NCBI GenBank assembly: GCA_028023455.1
Contig: JAQFVV010006341.1
Coordinates: 2,048,001-2,112,000, forward strand
Length of the DNA stretch: 64,000 nt
Source of the DNA: Epiperipatus broadwayi
Lineage: Eukaryota > Onychophora > Udeonychophora > Euonychophora > Peripatidae
Direction: 5' to 3'
Shown here one piece after another: positions 59,335 through 64,000 of this stretch. Position 1 is the first letter of the stretch, and every line of letters begins with the position of its first letter. Below the pieces are notes generated by a model that was given only the letters and a program-made list of their open reading frames with translations, was not told the origin of the DNA and made no database searches. The position numbers were made by a program, and so were the translations under genes.

Positions 59335-62300
59335 ATATATATTTCTATACTGATAGCAAATAGTTATATGCACAATAAAGAATATATCCCAAGTAATAAA
59401 TATAACTTTACATCATATATTAAGTTAAATTCACAAAAGTAGATTAACTAGACCATAGAATACTTATAATCATCACTGATGAGTTCCTTAACATGACATT
59501 CCGCCATTTCATACATAAAATTATATGTTTGTTAAAAACTTATATATTATACATTAAGAAAGATAAATTTCAAACTAAATTATTTAGAACCTAATGTTAC
59601 AAATATTTATCTTTCACTCTGATGATGATTCAAAAAATTTAAAATTTCTGAAATATATTTATTTCTGGTAACATTTACAAACTTGATAACTTATAAAAAC
59701 TAAGGTACTTGTTTAAAAAGAAGTTTGTTTACAATATATATATTATGTACCCTTTTGTTTAGGTTAGAATGGATTATTTCTAATAATCTGCTGAAAAATT
59801 TTAAATTTTGAAGTTGGATAGGAGATGATGTATGTTGTGTGTTAATATTCTTTGAATAATTTAGCAAAGGCAAGTAAAATAATTAATGTATAGTGTTGGG
59901 TTGGTATTTGTAAAAAAACAGTTAACTAAAAATCATTATAAGATTGTATGGTTGGGAGAACTGGCCATAATAAATACTGATTTAATAAGTCTTATAAATA
60001 ATAATTAGGGTAAATTTTAAAAGTAATGCTTTAAAGTTAAACGGATAGATTTAGTAATAATAATTGTATTTAATGGCTATATTTTTAAAATCATTTGATT
60101 AAAAAAATAATAATGTGGAAGAAAAGTGTATTTTTTTGGTTTTATAATATTAAAATAATTATTTTAAAATTGTGCTATAATAGTGATTATGTAACATTTT
60201 ATAAATTAAATTATTATTTTAGTCTCACGTGACACACATCTCTGTTTGAAAATAGAATATCTGTTATAAATGTTAAATTGGATTTTAAAAGTGAATATAA
60301 TAAATAAAATCAGATTTATGTTTTTTGTTGAAAATAAATACGTTAAGTTCAAAATAAAGGTAGAAATGGTAATAAATATTGAAATGTGATTTTTAAAAAT
60401 TATTTTAGAGTCTATAGTAAGTGTAAATAAAATGTGAAAATTAAGTAAGAATTGAATAATATAATAAAAATAAATATTTAGTAAATTATTATTAACATTA
60501 ACTTTAAACCAATATTCGTGGTCCCGGATAATTTGAGGCCAGGATTGTTTAATGGACCAATCAAAATTGGAATCAGCTGGAGTATTTAAGAGCTGTTTAG
60601 ATTTTGGCAGACGATTATTGAGCTGTTATCTCATTCTACCGACGTGCTATTATAACATCGTTAGTATTTCAACAATTTCGGTAAAGTATTTAGTAGTGTA
60701 ATAATCCATTTTATTTAAATTCAATTTTTGTAAAAGTACAGTAGTCTATTATTATAAGCTCGTGGGATATAGAAATGTTTTGCTAAAAAATTAAATTATT
60801 CCTAACTTTGCCAACCTGCTTTGTTCAATTTGTCATCAACTTAAACATGAAGAAGTCATCACTAAATATAAAAAATTTAATGGAGGTATTCAAATATTAT
60901 TATCGTATAAAGTATATAATTTTGCCTATGTTGATAAGTCGGTATACCGATAAGTCATATTGATTTACGACTAAGTTTCATAAAAAGAACGTCACGGGAA
61001 AAATATATATATAAAAAACATTTTCATTAAAAGATATAAAGTTAAATGAGATAATATATTTTATGAAGAAAATTTATTTAAAACACAATGGAAAAATACT
61101 TTTAAAGGAAAAAAAAACTTTTAAATATGACCGAACAATTATTTTAGAACGTGGAGATATTCCTTTCTGAAGAAATATTGGAAATATTTTAAAATTGAAT
61201 TTTCCCTAAAAAATATAAGATCATTTGCGACTATGTGACTTATATTCTATTTTAAAAAATATTACAAGTTAGTCATTAAGATATGCGGGTCATACAAAAG
61301 TTTATTTAAATTATTTGGGAAATAATTTAAGTTATTTGAAAATATTGGGAGAAGTATTGGTTGTATCAGAAGATATTAAACCTCAGTAAATGTGGAAAAG
61401 TTACAAGAATTTGGAAAATTATCTTGACGAAGAGTATTTAAAATTAGATATTTACCTAACAATACCTGTTTAAAGTTTTGGAGATAAGAAAAATATTAAT
61501 TATATTAGTGTAAGTCTTATAGAATAAAAATAAACGTACCGTATTTAACTTGAACTGTCGGTTTGGATTATATATTAGAACGTTAAGAACTGGAGCATGC
61601 GTGATTATTGACGTCAAAAGTGTGTATTAATGTTTTTTACCAGGAGAAAAGATACTTCCTGTAATGAACTTATTAAGAAAAGAACATTTCATCGTAAGAA
61701 ATTCTAATAAAATTATTGTAAATATGGTTTTAGAATTAATTTTTACTAATATTTATTCATAGTATAAATATAGCGTAGAAACAGAAAACATTAAATTATT
61801 TACTAACTTAGTAATTAAACTTTATTGTAAAAAAAAATCTTTAACTTAGTATATTTTAAAGTGTGATAATGGGGGATAAACGATAATAAAATGTTTATTT
61901 AGATCGTACTCCAGATGACATCACTAAGTAATTGCCAATAGAAATTACTTATGGTAATAATGCAAATTATTAATAGTTTTAAAATGTGTTTGTTATTTTG
62001 TACGGATGGATGCGTATATAAAACACACACATAATTTATCATTTGTTTAGTTATTTAAGAATATGCATAATTTTAATGATATCGTAAAGATATTTAAACA
62101 TAAAAGAAATATAAGTATATGATTCTATTAAAACTGAATTGGATGTTTTGTTGAATAATTTAAAGTGTTAAAAATATGACACTGATTCTGATTGTGCTAA
62201 AGTTTGAGAACTATTAAAGAATGAAATAATCTTGTCTTATTAGTTAGACTGTTATTCTAAAAATGAATTTATTTGTTATTATAGAAATGAGGATGAATTT

Positions 62301-63560
62301 GGCGATGTAAATTGGTGAATTTAAATGCTAATATCTTAGTATTAGGTTATATAAGACCAAGAGAATATTGTATGTAAGTTTTATTTATATGGGAAGAAGA
62401 ATATACTATATTGATGTTTATACAAGTATAGCTAACATAGCCCTATATCTTGTTTATATTCATGGCAGTGTTTATTTTTCTATGTGTTAAAGTTTAATGT
62501 GCCATAGTGCTGAATGAATAGCCTGGACATTATACTTGGTAGAAGAGGTTATTAAACAAATAAGTTATACCTCAGTTCATGTACACTGTGCCCATGATGG
62601 TTAGTTGATAAAGGTGTTAAGTTGAAGTTATAGTTTACCCCATATGCCTACTAGTTTATGGGTTATTGAAATTTATTGGATTACATTGTAAAAGATAGTT
62701 GTTTTAAAATTTGGAAATAATAAATAAGTTTGGAAATAGAGAATTGTTAAATTGGATAAGTTATGTTGCTTAGATTATAATAAGTGTAAAAATTATAAAA
62801 ACATAATTTCATCAGTGAAAGAATCATAAAACTTTTATAGTTAAAATGATATTTATTTTTTTTTAGAAAATAAATAGTTGACAATTTAAAAGAATTTATA
62901 ATGATATTACTTAATTATTAAGAATTTTTAAAAAGACATACTTATAATGCATATTTTTATTTATGATTAAATTAATAAACTGAATCGTGTTGAATGAATG
63001 AAAGTAGTCATAAGTTTTACAAAAATAATTTTATAACAACACACTAATCCATGATATTTAAAGTTTAAAGTAATAATTAGTAAGTAGCTTAGTTTGATGG
63101 TATGCTATGAATTAAGGTTGTTCACATAAATATTGAAAAATGACTATATAGAATGACAAATAACTTTAAAAACTAAATAACAAGGATAAGTACATAATAA
63201 ACGTATTACCTATATTTTTTAAAACCTATAAAATAATAATATCGAATAACTGTAATAAAAAAGTTATATAATGATATTTTAAAAAATAAGAAATATTTTA
63301 TTGAAGAAATGTTCTGTAGCTTATATTTTAAGTCATTTGTTTTGTCTTGAAAAGTACCTGAATATAAATAGAATTCTATCAGAATGTAAATAATTTTATT
63401 GTTAAGTTTGTTAAATGTGTTTTATAAGTCTTGGTGTTGACTCAATTTCTTCACATCGCAATTACATAATCATAGATAATTATAATGAAGACATAATATT
63501 TGCACATCATAAATAAAATTTTATGTAGGAGTTATATTTTATTGATATTTTTTTTTTTTT
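59335..63560. other. AT-rich stretch, no gene recognised
   Basis: No frame above 60 codons with any recognisable content. A less AT-rich patch at 60520-60700 is annotated separately. Poly-T precedes the LINE at 63548-63560. Confidence 0.45.
60520..60700 (+). promoter_or_regulatory. Promoter-like patch (low confidence)
   Basis: GAGTATTTAAGAG at about 60578-60590 resembles a TATA element. It is followed roughly 40-50 bases later by TATCTCATTC, which contains an initiator-like TCATTC. The patch is less AT-rich than the surroundings. No coding exon follows, so it could equally be an old transposon or LTR promoter. Confidence 0.2.
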
Positions 63561-63585
63561 AAGAAGTTTTACTTATGATATTATT

Positions 63586-64000
63586 ATGATACAAGTACCT
63601 CCTATATCTATTACATCTTCCGAATTGCCCAGAATTTTAAATGAAGAAGTGAGACATGCAATTAAATGTATGAAGAAAGGAAAGGCTCCAGGTAATGATA
63701 GAATTATAATTGATATATTAAAAGAAGCAGGTGAAGAAATAGAAATTTTTTTAGCAAAGTTATATACCAAATGTCTAAATGATAAAGTACCAGATGATTG
63801 GAAGAATGCAGTAATAATATTAATATTTTAAAAAGGTGTTAAAGAAGATATTAGAAATTACAGACCTATCAGCCTTTTATCAGTTTTATACAAAATTTTT
63901 ACCAATATAATTACAACTTGTCTATAGAGAACATTGAATTTTCACCAACCAAGAGAACAAGCTAGATTTAAAAGTGGTTTTAGTACAGTAGATCATATCC
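63586..64000 (+). pseudogene. LINE reverse transcriptase, N-terminal part, cut by window end
   Basis: One frame reads [40 protein letters not shown], a stop at 63829-63831, DIRNYRPISLLSVLYKIF, a stop at 63925-63927, then QPREQARFKSGFSTVDHI at the window edge. These are RT motifs 0, 1 and 2 of RTE-like LINEs (KGKAPGxDGI, NYRPISLLS, QxGFRxGxST). Apart from two stops the frame is intact, so it is much younger than the LINE at 1-3116. It is 5' truncated: no endonuclease lies upstream, and the similarity begins about 25 bases after a poly-T tract. The RT catalytic motifs lie beyond the window. Confidence 0.85.

Noticed and set aside
63573-63770. Minus-strand 65-codon frame at the LINE
   Set aside because: Antisense shadow of the RT frame.

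Overview
This is a very AT-rich, gene-poor, repeat-dense stretch of a eukaryotic, probably arthropod, nuclear genome. The evidence for that is one long open frame behind a canonical splice acceptor, relics of several non-LTR retrotransposons (LINEs), hAT and Tc1/mariner relics, LTR retrotransposon pieces and tRNA-derived SINE-like segments. No bacterial, organellar or CRISPR features are present. The arthropod assignment is inference from the mix of element types and cannot be proven from the window.

Layout. 1-3116: decayed plus-strand LINE with endonuclease and reverse transcriptase (RT) remnants. 3117-14008: a 10.9-kb complex of direct and inverted repeats with inverted termini and a near-perfect 8-bp target duplication, inserted in that LINE and itself interrupted by a 2.6-kb solo LTR (6000-8622). 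14017-16530: an LTR 3' end, a tandemly duplicated primer-binding-site-like region and a LINE tail. 17510-18539: internally deleted hAT relic. 18540-20040 and 28850-31690: two copies of a dispersed repeat family that carries a long minus-strand open frame in the first copy. 20242-20571: Tc1/mariner-type relic with inverted ends. 21571-21803: small foldback element.

22200-25265 is the only convincing host coding sequence: a 1,022-codon exon of a Ser/Thr/Asn/Gln-rich, probably nuclear protein that I could not name with confidence. It lies among transposons, and no other exon of the gene is recognised here.

33528-36523 and 56458-59330 are further solo LTRs of the family seen at 6000-8622. 36744-41567 is a minus-strand LTR retrotransposon with two ~2-kb LTRs and a nearly empty interior. 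41568-48000 holds SINE and LINE scraps and an 820-bp foldback. 48081-50409 is a mariner-type element with a LINE copy nested inside it; the LINE's RT and C-terminal zinc knuckle lie in opposite orientation, the arrangement expected from a 5' inversion. 50410-56457 is AT-rich with minisatellites. 59331-63560 is unannotated AT-rich DNA with one promoter-like patch. 63586-64000 is the start of another LINE RT that runs off the window.

There is no operon-like cooperation between genes. The biology visible is successive transposon insertion, nesting, inversion and solo-LTR formation around one host exon. The best candidate for something undescribed is the 3117-14008 inverted-repeat complex.
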